Shown here: in pieces, positions 18,354 through 27,510 of the stretch
How the letters are laid out: each line of letters begins with the position of its first letter
Numbering within the stretch: the stretch's first letter is position 1
Assembly: GCF_012275515.1 (NCBI RefSeq)
Contig: NZ_JAAZQL010000012.1
Coordinates: 60,546 to 124,545, forward strand
Source of the DNA: Novosphingobium sp. SG707
GTDB lineage: Bacteria > Pseudomonadota > Alphaproteobacteria > Sphingomonadales > Sphingomonadaceae
Direction: 5' to 3'
DNA: 64,000 nucleotides
Notes under the pieces: model-generated
Told to the model about the DNA's origin: nothing
Databases searched by the model: none
What the model saw: only the letters and a program-made list of their open reading frames with translations
Position numbers and translations under genes: made by a program

Positions 18354-19018
18354 ACGGCAAGCCGGTGATCGTGGTGACAGGCACGCTGCGCGAGGCGGCG
18401 GTGCTTGATCAGCATCAGGTCGAGGTGATCGCGGGTGGCAACGACCCCGACCGCCTGCGCGAAGAGTTGATGGAACGCGCCAAGAATGCCGGCGCCCTGC
18501 TCAGCTATGGCATGTGCGGGGCGGTTGATCATACGCTCAAACTGGGCACGATGGTGATCGGCAAAAGGCTGACCGGCGCGTTTCATGCTAAATGCGACGA
18601 ACGCTGGGTGGCCGCGCTTCAGGCCTTGCTGCCTCAGGCACGGGTGGGCACGGTCCATGCCGATGGCCATCTGCTGACCGATTCGCATGACAAGGCCGAG
18701 CGCGCATGGGCCAGTGCGGCGATTGCGGCGGATATGGAAAGCCATATCGTGGCCGAGGTGGCGGCGCATATGAACCTGCCCTTTGGCATCCTGCGCTGCA
18801 TTTCCGATATTGCCGAGGTGGAATTGCCGCCCGCGGTCAATGTGATGATGGGCCCCAATGGCGAGCTGGCGTTGGGCGCGATCTTCAAGTCGATCCGTCA
18901 GCAGCCCGATCAGATCGGATCGCTGACCAAGACGATCATGGGTTTTGCCAAGGCCTATCGTTCACTGATCAAGGGATCGAAACAGGCCGGGCCCTATCTG
19001 GGCTTTGATTTGCGGTAA
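18350..19018 (+). CDS. hpnG: Adenosylhopane phosphorylase/nucleosidase HpnG
   Basis: 222 residues starting with GTG at 18350, which overlaps the shc stop as GTGA and directly precedes NGKPVIVVTG, the family N-terminus. There is no useful ATG nearby, because the ATG at 18348 is in the shc frame. The fold is that of purine nucleoside phosphorylases: SYGMCGAVDHTLKLG, AADMESHIVAEVA with the conserved Met-Glu of the nucleoside site, and LRCISDIAE. HpnG removes adenine from adenosylhopane formed by HpnH. Last gene of the plus-strand hpn operon, followed by a strong terminator. Confidence 0.9.
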   Translation: MNGKPVIVVTGTLREAAVLDQHQVEVIAGGNDPDRLREELMERAKNAGALLSYGMCGAVDHTLKLGTMVIGKRLTGAFHAKCDERWVAALQALLPQARVGTVHADGHLLTDSHDKAERAWASAAIAADMESHIVAEVAAHMNLPFGILRCISDIAEVELPPAVNVMMGPNGELALGAIFKSIRQQPDQIGSLTKTIMGFAKAYRSLIKGSKQAGPYLGFDLR

Positions 19019-19020
19019 GA

Positions 19021-19050
19021 AAAAAGGCGGGGTGGATGCCCCGCCTTTTT
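19021..19050. terminator. Bidirectional intrinsic terminator between hpnG and hpnH
   Basis: Perfect 12-bp stem AAAAAGGCGGGG (19021-19032) with CCCCGCCTTTTT (19039-19050) and a 6-base loop. It has an A-run on one side and a T-run on the other, so it can stop transcription from both convergent operons. Confidence 0.92.
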
Positions 19051-19070
19051 CGTAACCGGCGCTGAAGGGA

Positions 19071-20243
19071 TCAGGCCGCGCGGGTGGCGCGGGCGTATCC
19101 TTCGGGATCGGAAATCTTGATCTTTTCCAATTCCTGCTCAACCTGCGTGGCGTGAACGTCCACGGCCTTGCGGGCGTTGGACAGGTCGATGTCGGGTGCC
19201 ATCGGGCCTTCGGTGCGGATGCCCTGCATGCCCACCTTGATGAATTCCCACGGGCGGGTCAGGCCTTCCTTGGCCGCCGTGCCTTCAAAGCCGCAATGGA
19301 CCATGCAGTTCGAGCATTTCTCGTACTTGCCGACGCCATACTGGTCCCAGTCGGTGCCTTCCATCAGCTCGGCAAAGGTTTCAACATAGCCTTCGCCCAC
19401 CAGATAGCAGGGCTTTTGCCAGCCAAACACCGTGCGCAGCGGCATCGACCAGGGCGTGCATTCATACGAACGGTTGCCCGCGAGGAAGTCGAGGAACAGC
19501 GGCGAATTGGTGAATTTCCACGCCTTGCCGCCGCCTTCGCCCGGCTTGGCATTCTTGGCCGCGCCGCGCTTGAGCAGGTCGCGGAACAGGTTCTTGGTCT
19601 TTTCGCGGTTCAGGAAATGCTCCTGATCGGCGGCGCGTTCATAGGCATAGCCGGGGCTGATGGTCACCTCGACATCGAGGCTGGTCATCAGGTCGAGGAA
19701 CTTGGCCATGCTCTCGGGCTTGGCATCGTTGAACACGGTGCAGTTGACCTGAACGCGGAAGCCCTTCGACTTGGCCAGATGGATCGCTTCGAGAGCGACG
19801 TCATAGGTGCCTTCCTGATCCACGGCCTTGTCATGCATGGCCTTGTCGCCATCGAGATGGATCGACCAGGTGAAATAGGACGAGGGCTTGTAGTCGTTGA
19901 TCTTCTTTTTCAGCAGCAGCGCGTTGGTGCACAGGATCACGAATTTCTTGCGCGCGATATAGCCTTCGACAATCTTGGGCATATCCCGGTGCAGCAGCGG
20001 TTCGCCGCCCGCGATCGACACGGCGGGCGCGCCCGATTCCTCGATTGCGGCCATACATTCCTCCACCGACAGGCGGCGGTTGAGGATCGCGTCGGGATAA
20101 TCGATCTTGCCGCAGCCCGGGCAGGCAAGATTGCAGCGCAGCAGCGGCTCAAGCATCAGCACGAGCGGGTATTTGCCGCCCTTGATCTGGCTGGAAATGG
20201 CATGACCGGCAATGCGAAGGGCGGGGCCAAGGGGAAGGGACAA
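19071..20243 (-). CDS. hpnH: Adenosyl-hopene transferase HpnH (radical SAM)
   Basis: 390 residues with the radical SAM motif RCNLACPGC (Cys37, Cys41, Cys44), AGGEPLLH after it, and a C-terminal cysteine cluster CSNCMVHCGFEG of the DUF3463 type. HpnH joins a 5'-deoxyadenosyl radical to diploptene, the first step of side-chain building, and HpnG then removes adenine. The gene lies 23 bases downstream of ispH on the same strand and is probably in its operon. Confidence 0.95.
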   Translation of the reverse strand: MSLPLGPALRIAGHAISSQIKGGKYPLVLMLEPLLRCNLACPGCGKIDYPDAILNRRLSVEECMAAIEESGAPAVSIAGGEPLLHRDMPKIVEGYIARKKFVILCTNALLLKKKINDYKPSSYFTWSIHLDGDKAMHDKAVDQEGTYDVALEAIHLAKSKGFRVQVNCTVFNDAKPESMAKFLDLMTSLDVEVTISPGYAYERAADQEHFLNREKTKNLFRDLLKRGAAKNAKPGEGGGKAWKFTNSPLFLDFLAGNRSYECTPWSMPLRTVFGWQKPCYLVGEGYVETFAELMEGTDWDQYGVGKYEKCSNCMVHCGFEGTAAKEGLTRPWEFIKVGMQGIRTEGPMAPDIDLSNARKAVDVHATQVEQELEKIKISDPEGYARATRAA

Positions 20244-20266
20244 GGGGGCTTACTCCAACTAAGGCG

Positions 20267-21262
20267 TTATACGCGGGCGCGGGCTGGTTCGCCCGCCCGG
20301 CGCAAGGCCGCAGGCAGGCTGAACGACACGTTTTCGCGGATGCCGTCAAGCTCTGAGACGGTTATTTTTCGCGAAAGGGCGATTGCGGCAATCACATCCT
20401 CGACCAGTTCCTCGGGCGCGCTGGCCCCGGCGGTGACGCCAAGGCGTTCGACCCCGTCCAGCCATTGCGGATCCAGGTCGCCCGCATCGCCCACCAGCCA
20501 TGCCGGTTTGCCCAGCGAAAGCGCCACATCGCGCAGCCGGTTCGAATTGCTGGAATTGGCCGCGCCCACCACGATCAGCGCATCGCATTCCTCCACCAGC
20601 GCGCGCACCGCGTTCTGGCGGTTCTGCGTGGCATAGCAGATGTCGGATACATCCGGCCCGGCCACATCGTCAAAGCGATCATGCAGCGCGGCAATGACGC
20701 CGCGCGTATCGTCAACCGACAGCGTGGTCTGCGTCACATAGGCAATCGAGCTGTCCGTGCCCAGCGGCAGCGCAGCCACATCCTCGGGCGTGGCCACCAG
20801 ATGGACGGGCGCCGGGATCTGCCCCAGCGTGCCCACCACCTCGGGGTGCCCGGCATGGCCGATCAGCACGACCTCGCGCCCTTCGCGGGCAAAGCGGCCG
20901 CCGTGCAGATGCACCTTGGTCACCAGCGGGCAGGTGGCGTCATAGACGGGCAAGCCGCGCTGCTCGGCTTCCTGCTCGACGGTTTGCGGCACGCCGTGCG
21001 CGGAAAACACCGTGACCGCGCCGGGAGGCACTTCGTCGAGCTCTTCGACAAAAATTGCGCCCATGGCGCGCAACCTGTTCACGACATGCGCGTTATGAAC
21101 AATCTCATGGCGGACATAAACCGGTGCGCCATGGATCTCGAGCGCGCGTTCGACGATGCGTATCGCGCGCACCACGCCTGCGCAAAATCCGCGCGGCGAG
21201 GCGAGTTTGATGGATAAGGGGGCGGCCAGCAGCCGAGCGGGGGAACTCTCTGTCGGTGTCAA
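20267..21262 (-). CDS. ispH: 4-hydroxy-3-methylbut-2-enyl diphosphate reductase
   Basis: 331 residues. The three cysteines that hold the Fe-S cluster are seen in GFCAGV (Cys27), DATCPLVTKVH and DICYATQNRQ; AHGVPQTVE and the conserved IGHAGHPEVVGT are also present. It catalyses the last step of the MEP pathway, giving IPP and DMAPP. Its place between hpnH and hpnM, with dxs 1.4 kb beyond hpnM, links C5 supply to hopanoid synthesis. Divergent from hpnM. Confidence 0.95.
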   Translation of the reverse strand: MTPTESSPARLLAAPLSIKLASPRGFCAGVVRAIRIVERALEIHGAPVYVRHEIVHNAHVVNRLRAMGAIFVEELDEVPPGAVTVFSAHGVPQTVEQEAEQRGLPVYDATCPLVTKVHLHGGRFAREGREVVLIGHAGHPEVVGTLGQIPAPVHLVATPEDVAALPLGTDSSIAYVTQTTLSVDDTRGVIAALHDRFDDVAGPDVSDICYATQNRQNAVRALVEECDALIVVGAANSSNSNRLRDVALSLGKPAWLVGDAGDLDPQWLDGVERLGVTAGASAPEELVEDVIAAIALSRKITVSELDGIRENVSFSLPAALRRAGEPARARV

Positions 21263-21511
21263 ACGGTATATCCCTTTTGAACCTGTGCCCTTGGGGGGAA
21301 ATAGGGCAGGGCGCGCTAAAGCGCGGTAGGCATTGTAACCGCTTCTGTTGGCAGAGAAAAGATTGCGCCAGCCTGAACCGCGGCTTCATTGCGCGCTCAT
21401 GCCACTTGTTTTACGTATTGCCTTGGCTCAAGGACGCGCGACAGCCCGCTGCGGCATGGCGCGCGCCACAGGGCGAGCCCATATGGTCCGGTGTTCTGGT
21501 TTGGAGTGAGC

Positions 21512-22138
21512 ATGACAAGTCAATCGGGATTCGCATCGCTGCGGGGCGCTGTGGCGCTGGCCTTGCTGGCGCCAGTGTCGGTGGTGGCCGTGCCGGGCGC
21601 GGCCATGGCGCAGGCGGGCGATCCGGCGGCCCAGACGGTCGAAGCGCTCAACGCAGGCCTGATCGCCACGATGAAGGCGCAGGGCGGACAGGCCGCGCGC
21701 GCGCGCGTGATCGGCCCGGTGGTTGATCGCGCCTTTGATATTCCCGCGATGGCCCGCCTGTCGGTCGGCCCGCCATGGACCACCTTTTCCCCGCTGGAGC
21801 AGGCCAATGTCATTGCCGCCTTCCGCGCGATGACGGTGGCGCAATATGCCGCCAATTTCGACAGCTATTCGGGTGAGAAGCTGAGCCTTGTGGGCGGGGT
21901 GGAAACGCGCGGCACGGACAAGCTGGTGCGCACGCAGCTGACGGGGCCGGGCACCAACGAATCGCTCAACTATCGCCTGCGCGAAAATGGCGGGCAATGG
22001 CGGATCATCGACGTCTTCTATCGCAACGCAATCAGCCAGATCGCCACGCGCCGCTCCGATTTTGCAGGCGTGATCGCCAAGGGCGGGCCGGGCGCGCTGG
22101 TGGCGCATCTCAACCGGTTGGCCGCCAATCCGAAATAA
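21512..22138 (+). CDS. hpnM: Hopanoid-associated MlaC-like protein HpnM
   Basis: 208 residues from ATG at 21512, chosen because it is preceded by TGGAGTGAG and followed by a clear signal peptide (LRGAVALALLAPVSVVAVPG, cleavage near AMAQA); the frame is open a further 41 codons upstream. The body is the toluene-tolerance/Ttg2D (MlaC) fold: VVDRAFDIPAMARLSVG, FRAMTVAQYAANFDSYSGE, WRIIDVFY. HpnM is a periplasmic lipid-binding shuttle candidate. It stands alone between ispH (divergent) and the convergent dxs-DUF2141 pair. Confidence 0.88.
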   Translation: MTSQSGFASLRGAVALALLAPVSVVAVPGAAMAQAGDPAAQTVEALNAGLIATMKAQGGQAARARVIGPVVDRAFDIPAMARLSVGPPWTTFSPLEQANVIAAFRAMTVAQYAANFDSYSGEKLSLVGGVETRGTDKLVRTQLTGPGTNESLNYRLRENGGQWRIIDVFYRNAISQIATRRSDFAGVIAKGGPGALVAHLNRLAANPK

Positions 22139-22142
22139 TTGC

Positions 22143-22204
22143 GGGCAGGTACGAAAAAGCCCCGGTGCGCGCATCGCCGCACCGGGGCTTTTTCGTACCT
22201 GCCC
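22143..22204. terminator. Exceptionally long bidirectional terminator hairpin
   Basis: Perfect 27-bp stem, 22143-22169 paired with 22178-22204, around an 8-base loop. The upper stem is CCCCGGTGCG with an A-run before it and the matching T-run after it, so it works in both directions between hpnM and the DUF2141 gene. Confidence 0.92.
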
Positions 22205-22227
22205 CGCTGGGGTCAGAAATAACGCTT

Positions 22228-22665
22228 TTAGAAATAGCGCAGGGCCAAATGGATCACCTGCGGTTTTGCCTCATGGCTGAAAACCGCATCGCGCCATTTG
22301 GGCGGGCTGAAGACGATCTTGGCATCGCGGGAAAAGCCTACGCCTTCCTTGGGAATACCCAGAAAGTTGCGATCAACCTTCTTGTTGCCGTTCTCGTCCT
22401 GAAACACCTGCGCCGCCCATTCGCCGGGGGGCACATTGGCAAAGGTTACGCTGGTCGTGCCCTTTTGCGCGGGGGCGGACGCCTCCAGCGCGCAATCGTC
22501 CTTCAAAAAGCTCTTTTGCGGGCAAAGCGCGACATGCACCCGGCCCGCATTCGAGCGCACATTCCCGACCACCACCGTCAGCGGTGCGCCAGAATCACCG
22601 CCGCCGCCGGCAGCGGCATCGGCCCCGGCATTGGCAAGCGTCAAAGCGATCAGGGCAAGGCTCAA
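22228..22665 (-). CDS. DUF2141 family secreted protein, coupled to dxs
   Basis: 145 residues with a TTG start at 22665 that overlaps the dxs stop as TTGA. The N-terminus SLALIALTLANAGADAAA is a signal peptide. The DUF2141 domain follows: VVVGNVRSNAGRVHVALCPQ, VFQDENGNKKVDRNFLGIPK and the C-terminal HLALRYF. The asparagine/aspartate-rich DENGNKKVD stretch is typical and could bind a cation. No alternative ATG precedes the signal peptide, which supports TTG. Role unknown; see also the paralogue at 443-967. Confidence 0.8.
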   Translation of the reverse strand: MSLALIALTLANAGADAAAGGGGDSGAPLTVVVGNVRSNAGRVHVALCPQKSFLKDDCALEASAPAQKGTTSVTFANVPPGEWAAQVFQDENGNKKVDRNFLGIPKEGVGFSRDAKIVFSPPKWRDAVFSHEAKPQVIHLALRYF

Positions 22666-24605
22666 GCGCGGACCTCGCCCACGATATCGGCGCTCACGAT
22701 TTCCGCATCGTTCCAGCGCAGCGCCTTGAGCACCGTTTCCACGATATGCGGCGCGTTGAGGCCCGCCGTGTCATATTGCTTGTCGGGCGCATCATGGTCC
22801 TGAAACACATCGGGCAGACGCATCGTGCGGATCTTCAATCCGCCATCGGTCAGCCCTTCGTCGCTGGCCAGCGTCAGCACATGCGAGCCAAGGCCGCCGA
22901 TCGCGCCTTCCTCGATGGTGACGACCACCTCATGCGTGGTGGCCAGACGGCGGATCAGATCCTCGTCCAGCGGCTTGGCAAAGCGCAGGTCGGCCACGGT
23001 GGTGGGCAGGCCCTTGGCCTCCAGCACCTCGGCGGCCTTGACCGCCTCGGCCAGACGCGTGCCCAGCGAGAGGATGGCGATCTTGCCGGCCCCGCCGCGC
23101 ACGATACGCCCCTTGCCGATCTCCAGCTTCTGCGGAACTGCGGGCATCTCCACGCCCGTGCCATTGCCGCGCGGATAGCGGAAGGCAATCGGCCCGCTGT
23201 CATGACAGGCCGCCGTATAGGTCATATGGACCAGCTCGGCCTCGTCAGCCGCCGCCATCACCACGAAATTGGGCAGCGAGGCCAGATAGGTGATGTCAAA
23301 CGTGCCCGCATGGGTCGCGCCATCGGCGCCGACCAGCCCGGCGCGGTCAATCGCAAAGCGCACCGGCAGGTTCTGGATCGCCACGTCATGGACCACTTGG
23401 TCATAGGCGCGTTGCAGGAAGGTCGAATAAATGGCGCAGAACGGACGCATCCCCTGCGCGGCAAGGCCTGCGGCAAAGGTCACGGCATGTTGTTCGGCAA
23501 TACCCACGTCAAAGCTGCGATCCGGGTGCGCCTTGGCGAATTTGTCGACGCCGGTGCCGCTGGGCATGGCGGCGGTGATCGCCACGATGCGCGGATCACT
23601 ATCGGCAATCTTGGCCAGCGTTTCGCCAAACACGTTCTGATAGGCGGGCGCCTTGGCCGGGGCCTTGACCTGCTCGCCGGTGATGACGTTGAATTTCTGG
23701 ACGCCGTGATACTTGTCCGCCGCCGCCTCGGCCGGGGCATAGCCCTTGCCCTTTTGTGTGACGACATGGATCAGGCAGGGACCGGCCGCCGCATCGCGCA
23801 CGTTCTCCAGCACCGGGATCAACTGTTCCAGATTGTGCCCGTCGATCGGGCCGACATAGTAAAAGCCCAGCTCCTCAAACAGGGTTCCGCCCATCACCAT
23901 GCCGCGTGCAAACTCGTCGGTCTTGCTGGCCGCGCGATGCAGCGGGGCGGGCAGATGGCGCGAGAGCTTCTTGGCCATTTCGCGCAGTTCGAGGAAGGGC
24001 CGCGAGGATACCAGCCGCGCAAGGTAAGCCGAAAGCCCGCCCACCGGCGGCGCAATCGACATATCATTGTCATTGAGAATCACGACCAGCCGGTTGCCCG
24101 CACCTTGCGCATTGTTCATCGCCTCATAGGCCATGCCTGCGCTCATCGAGCCATCGCCGATGACGGCAATCGCCTTGCCGGGCTGATCGCTCATCTTGTT
24201 GGCCATGGCAAAGCCGATAGCGGCCGAAATCGAGGTGCTGGAATGGGCAGCGCCAAAGGGGTCGTATTCTGATTCGCTGCGCTTGGTGAAACCCGACAGG
24301 CCGCCCGGCTGGCGCAGGGTGCGGATGCGGTCGCGCCGCCCGGTGACGATCTTGTGCGGATAGGCCTGATGGCCCACGTCCCAGATCACCTTGTCGCGCG
24401 GCGTGTCGAACACGTAATGCAGCGCCACGGTCAATTCCACCACGCCAAGGCCGGAACCCAGATGGCCTCCGGTCTGTCCAACGGTGTGAATCATTTCCTG
24501 ACGCACGTCATCGGCCAACTGGCGCAATTCGCCCATCGACAGGCCGCGCATGTCGGCAGGCACCTTCACTCGATCCAGGATCGGCGTCTTCAGTTCAGCT
24601 TCCAT
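22662..24605 (-). CDS. dxs: 1-deoxy-D-xylulose-5-phosphate synthase
   Basis: 647 residues, a thiamine-diphosphate transketolase-type enzyme. Thiamine site IAVIGDGSMSAGMAYEAMNNA, then FNVI...GETLAKIADSDPRI and IAEQHAVTFAAGLA, and a C-terminal domain starting near IVRGGAGKIAILSLG. It condenses pyruvate and glyceraldehyde-3-phosphate, the entry and flux-controlling step of the MEP pathway. The downstream DUF2141 gene overlaps its stop. Linkage to hpn genes fits supply for hopanoids as well as carotenoids and quinones. Confidence 0.95.
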   Translation of the reverse strand: MEAELKTPILDRVKVPADMRGLSMGELRQLADDVRQEMIHTVGQTGGHLGSGLGVVELTVALHYVFDTPRDKVIWDVGHQAYPHKIVTGRRDRIRTLRQPGGLSGFTKRSESEYDPFGAAHSSTSISAAIGFAMANKMSDQPGKAIAVIGDGSMSAGMAYEAMNNAQGAGNRLVVILNDNDMSIAPPVGGLSAYLARLVSSRPFLELREMAKKLSRHLPAPLHRAASKTDEFARGMVMGGTLFEELGFYYVGPIDGHNLEQLIPVLENVRDAAAGPCLIHVVTQKGKGYAPAEAAADKYHGVQKFNVITGEQVKAPAKAPAYQNVFGETLAKIADSDPRIVAITAAMPSGTGVDKFAKAHPDRSFDVGIAEQHAVTFAAGLAAQGMRPFCAIYSTFLQRAYDQVVHDVAIQNLPVRFAIDRAGLVGADGATHAGTFDITYLASLPNFVVMAAADEAELVHMTYTAACHDSGPIAFRYPRGNGTGVEMPAVPQKLEIGKGRIVRGGAGKIAILSLGTRLAEAVKAAEVLEAKGLPTTVADLRFAKPLDEDLIRRLATTHEVVVTIEEGAIGGLGSHVLTLASDEGLTDGGLKIRTMRLPDVFQDHDAPDKQYDTAGLNAPHIVETVLKALRWNDAEIVSADIVGEVRA

Positions 24606-24876
24606 GGCCCAGCCTTACACGGGTTAATCGGCGCTGTCGATTGATCGCATGGTGTTCATAATGCATTTGCGCTGTGCGGTTGTTGCAAGTGGGACACGCG
24701 AACCACAGGGCGGCAGGAAAAATGCGTCTGTTCGCTCCTGGCTCTTGTTTTTCCTGTATGCCTCAAGGACATGCTGTTCCTGATCGGCCCGAGGCGCCTC
24801 GTTCTATCGGCCAGCTTGGCAGGATGGGGGCGGGCCAATAGGGTCGCTGTAAAAGTATATTCATAGGGGACTGAGG

Positions 24877-26925
24877 ATGAAACTGGGCACGCAAGGGCTG
24901 CGGGCAATCATGCTGGCCGGGGCGGCGTTGTTGCCGATGGCGGCGCAGGCGGCCGATGAAGACGCCGGTTCGCCGATTATCGTGACCGGCGCGGGGCTGA
25001 ATGCGGCGCCCGCTGTGCCCGCCTATTCCTCGCGCGAAATCGACCGCGAGGCGCTGACCTCTTCGGCCTCGGGCCGGATCGAGGATGTGCTGGCCAATGT
25101 TGCAGGTTTTCAACAGTTTCGTCGTTCGGACAGCCGTTACACCAACCCTTCGGCCCAGGGCGCGACCCTGCGTGCGCTGGGCGGCAATGCGGCGGCCCGC
25201 ACGCAGGTGCTGCTTGATGGCGTGCCGATGGCCGATCCGATGTTCGGCTCGGTGCCGTGGAATGCGATCACGCCCGAACGGCTCGGCTCGGTGCGGGTGA
25301 CGCGGGGCGGCGGTTCGGGGGCGTTCGGTTCGGGCGCGGTGGCCGGGACGATTGAACTGAACAGCGCCGGGCGCGACACGCTGGGCCTGATTTCCGCCGA
25401 GGCGCTGGCCAATGATCGCGGCGAAACCTCGCTTTCGGGCGCGGTGGCGCCGAAACTGGGCGCGGGCTTTGCCGAAGTGTCGGGCCGCTGGGACCGGGGC
25501 GACGGCTTCTGGACCACACCCGAAAGCCAGCGCGGGAGCGCCAGCGTCAAATCGCGCTATGACAGTTGGTCGGTGAGCGCGCGCGGCGTGGCGCCGATTG
25601 CCAACAATGTCGAATTGCAGGCGCGCGCGATGGTCTTTGACGATCACCGCGTGCTGCGCTTTGCCGGGGCGACCAGCCATTCGAGCGGCGAGGATTTCTC
25701 GCTGCGCCTGGTCGGGCGCGGGCCGTGGCAGTTTGACGCGCTGGCCTATATTCAGGATCGCGGCTTCTCCAATATCACCGTATCGGCCAGCACGTTCCGC
25801 CTCAGCCTCGACCAGCGCCAGACGCCCGCCACGGGCCTTGGCGGCAAGATCGAGATCCGTCCGCCGGTCGGGCCGGATCATCTGCTGCGTGTGGGCGGGG
25901 ACTGGCGCCGTGCGCGGGGCGATCTCAACGAAGTAGCTTATAATGCCGCCACCGGGGCGGTCACGGCCTATCGCTGGGCGGGCGGGCGCAATGATGATCT
26001 GGGCTTTTATGCCGAGGACGACTGGAAACTGGGCCCGCTGACGCTGACGGGCGGGGTGCGCGCGGATCGCTGGAGCGTGAATGCGGGCTATAACCGGGCC
26101 GCCAATGCAGCGGGCGTCGTCACCGCCAACACCGCCTATGATCCGCGCAGCGACTGGGCGGTGACGGGGCGCGGCGGGGCTTTGCTCAAGGTCGCGCCGG
26201 GGCTGGAACTGCGCGGTTCAGCCTATAGCGGCTTGCGCCAGCCTACGATCAATGAATTGTATCGCAGCTTTACGCTGGTGGCTTCGGGCATTTCGACCGT
26301 GACCAATGCCAATCCGGCGCTGGGCAATGAAATGATGCAGGGCTATGAGGCGGGCGTCGATTTCACGCCGATCCCGGCTTTGAAATTCTCGGCCACGGCG
26401 TTTTATAACCGCGTGGCCCATGCCATTGCCAATGTCACCACGGCGCAAACCGCCACGGTGATCACCCGCGTGCGCCAGAATGTCGATGCGATCCGCGCGC
26501 GCGGCCTCGAATTCGCCGCCGCCCTCGATCTGGGCAAGGTGAGCCTGGATGGCAGCCTCGCCCTGACCGATGCGGTGGTGCGGGCCAGCGGGACGCAAAT
26601 CGCGCTGAACGGTATGCGTCCGGCCCAGACGCCCAAGATAGCCGCCAGCGCCACCGTCACGTGGAAGCCGCGCGATGGCTGGCAGGGGGCCGTGGTGCTG
26701 CGCCATTTCGGATCGCAATATGAGGACGATCTGCAAGCCTACCTGATGCCTTCGGCCACCACGATCGGCGCCTTTGTTCAGGCCCCGCTGGGCCACGGCG
26801 TCAGCTTTATCCTGCGCGGCGAAAATCTGGCCGATGTGACCGTCATCACCCGCAATCAGGCGGGCAGCATGGACATTGGCGCGCCGCGCACGGTCTGGGC
26901 GGGGTTCCGCTTTGGCTTGAAGTAA
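24877..26925 (+). CDS. TonB-dependent outer-membrane receptor
   Basis: 682 residues: signal peptide (RAIMLAGAALLPMAAQAA), TonB-box-like stretch SPIIVTGAGL, a plug domain (RIEDVLANVAGFQQFRRSDS, TQVLLDGVPMADPMFG, SVRVTRGGGSGAFGSGAVAG), then a 22-strand barrel ending in APRTVWAGFRFGLK with a C-terminal aromatic/Leu pattern. LRQPTINELYRSF is the usual barrel motif. The plug resembles those of vitamin or siderophore receptors (BtuB-like), but the ligand cannot be named. An AGGGGA ribosome site lies 6 bases upstream of the ATG. Followed 15 bases later by an iron-sulfur protein gene. Confidence 0.9.
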   Translation: MKLGTQGLRAIMLAGAALLPMAAQAADEDAGSPIIVTGAGLNAAPAVPAYSSREIDREALTSSASGRIEDVLANVAGFQQFRRSDSRYTNPSAQGATLRALGGNAAARTQVLLDGVPMADPMFGSVPWNAITPERLGSVRVTRGGGSGAFGSGAVAGTIELNSAGRDTLGLISAEALANDRGETSLSGAVAPKLGAGFAEVSGRWDRGDGFWTTPESQRGSASVKSRYDSWSVSARGVAPIANNVELQARAMVFDDHRVLRFAGATSHSSGEDFSLRLVGRGPWQFDALAYIQDRGFSNITVSASTFRLSLDQRQTPATGLGGKIEIRPPVGPDHLLRVGGDWRRARGDLNEVAYNAATGAVTAYRWAGGRNDDLGFYAEDDWKLGPLTLTGGVRADRWSVNAGYNRAANAAGVVTANTAYDPRSDWAVTGRGGALLKVAPGLELRGSAYSGLRQPTINELYRSFTLVASGISTVTNANPALGNEMMQGYEAGVDFTPIPALKFSATAFYNRVAHAIANVTTAQTATVITRVRQNVDAIRARGLEFAAALDLGKVSLDGSLALTDAVVRASGTQIALNGMRPAQTPKIAASATVTWKPRDGWQGAVVLRHFGSQYEDDLQAYLMPSATTIGAFVQAPLGHGVSFILRGENLADVTVITRNQAGSMDIGAPRTVWAGFRFGLK

Positions 26926-26940
26926 GGGCATCATGCGGGC

Positions 26941-27510
26941 ATGGGAGGAGCCATGCCCGCCTTCACCCTTAATGGCCATCCCGTCGATCTGCGCATGGAT
27001 GCGCAGACGCCCCTGCTGTGGGGCTTGCGCTGCGGCGCGAACCTGACGGGCGCGAAATATGGCTGCGGCACGGGCGAATGCGGCGCATGCATGGTGATGG
27101 TCGACGGGCAGGCGCTGCCCTCATGCCAGATGACTTTGGCGCAGGCGCAAGGCCGCGCGATCACCACCATCGAGGGGCTGAGCCGCGACCGGTCACACCC
27201 GCTACAACAGGCGCTGGTGGCCGAGGGCGCGATCCAATGCGGTTTCTGCACGCCGGGCATTGTGATGGCCGGGGCGGCGCTGCTGGCCGCCAATGCCGAC
27301 CCCAGCGCCGAGGATATCGGCAAGGCCGTTACCAATCTTTGCCGCTGCGGCATCTATCCCCGGCTGGTCCGCGCGATCCAGCGCGCCGGGCGGGTGATGC
27401 GGGGCCTGGAAACCATTGCCGCGGCCCCCGCGCCCGGCGGCAGTGCCCGACAAGGACCGGGCAGCGCGCCGCAAGCGCGCGGCGATAACGATCAAAGGAG
27501 CATCTCATGA
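26941..27510 (+). CDS. 2Fe-2S subunit of the xanthine oxidase / isoquinoline oxidoreductase family (orphan)
   Basis: About 185 residues; ATG at 26941 or at 26953 (MPAFTLNG). Two 2Fe-2S clusters are indicated: plant-type CGTGECGAC with Cys further on (LPSCQM), and the helical-domain motif CGFCTPG with NLCRCG. This is the small iron-sulfur subunit of molybdenum hydroxylases such as IorA. The large molybdopterin subunit that normally follows is absent on both sides. The C-terminus (APAPGGSARQGPGSAPQARG) is low in complexity and runs into arsC with an ATGA overlap. Confidence 0.85.
   Translation: MGGAMPAFTLNGHPVDLRMDAQTPLLWGLRCGANLTGAKYGCGTGECGACMVMVDGQALPSCQMTLAQAQGRAITTIEGLSRDRSHPLQQALVAEGAIQCGFCTPGIVMAGAALLAANADPSAEDIGKAVTNLCRCGIYPRLVRAIQRAGRVMRGLETIAAAPAPGGSARQGPGSAPQARGDNDQRSIS

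Noticed and set aside
22584..24272. 562-codon plus-strand open frame
   Set aside because: Antisense to dxs.
26941..27510. Ferredoxin or succinate dehydrogenase iron-sulfur subunit
   Set aside because: The CGFCTPG and CRCG motifs identify the molybdenum-hydroxylase small subunit instead.
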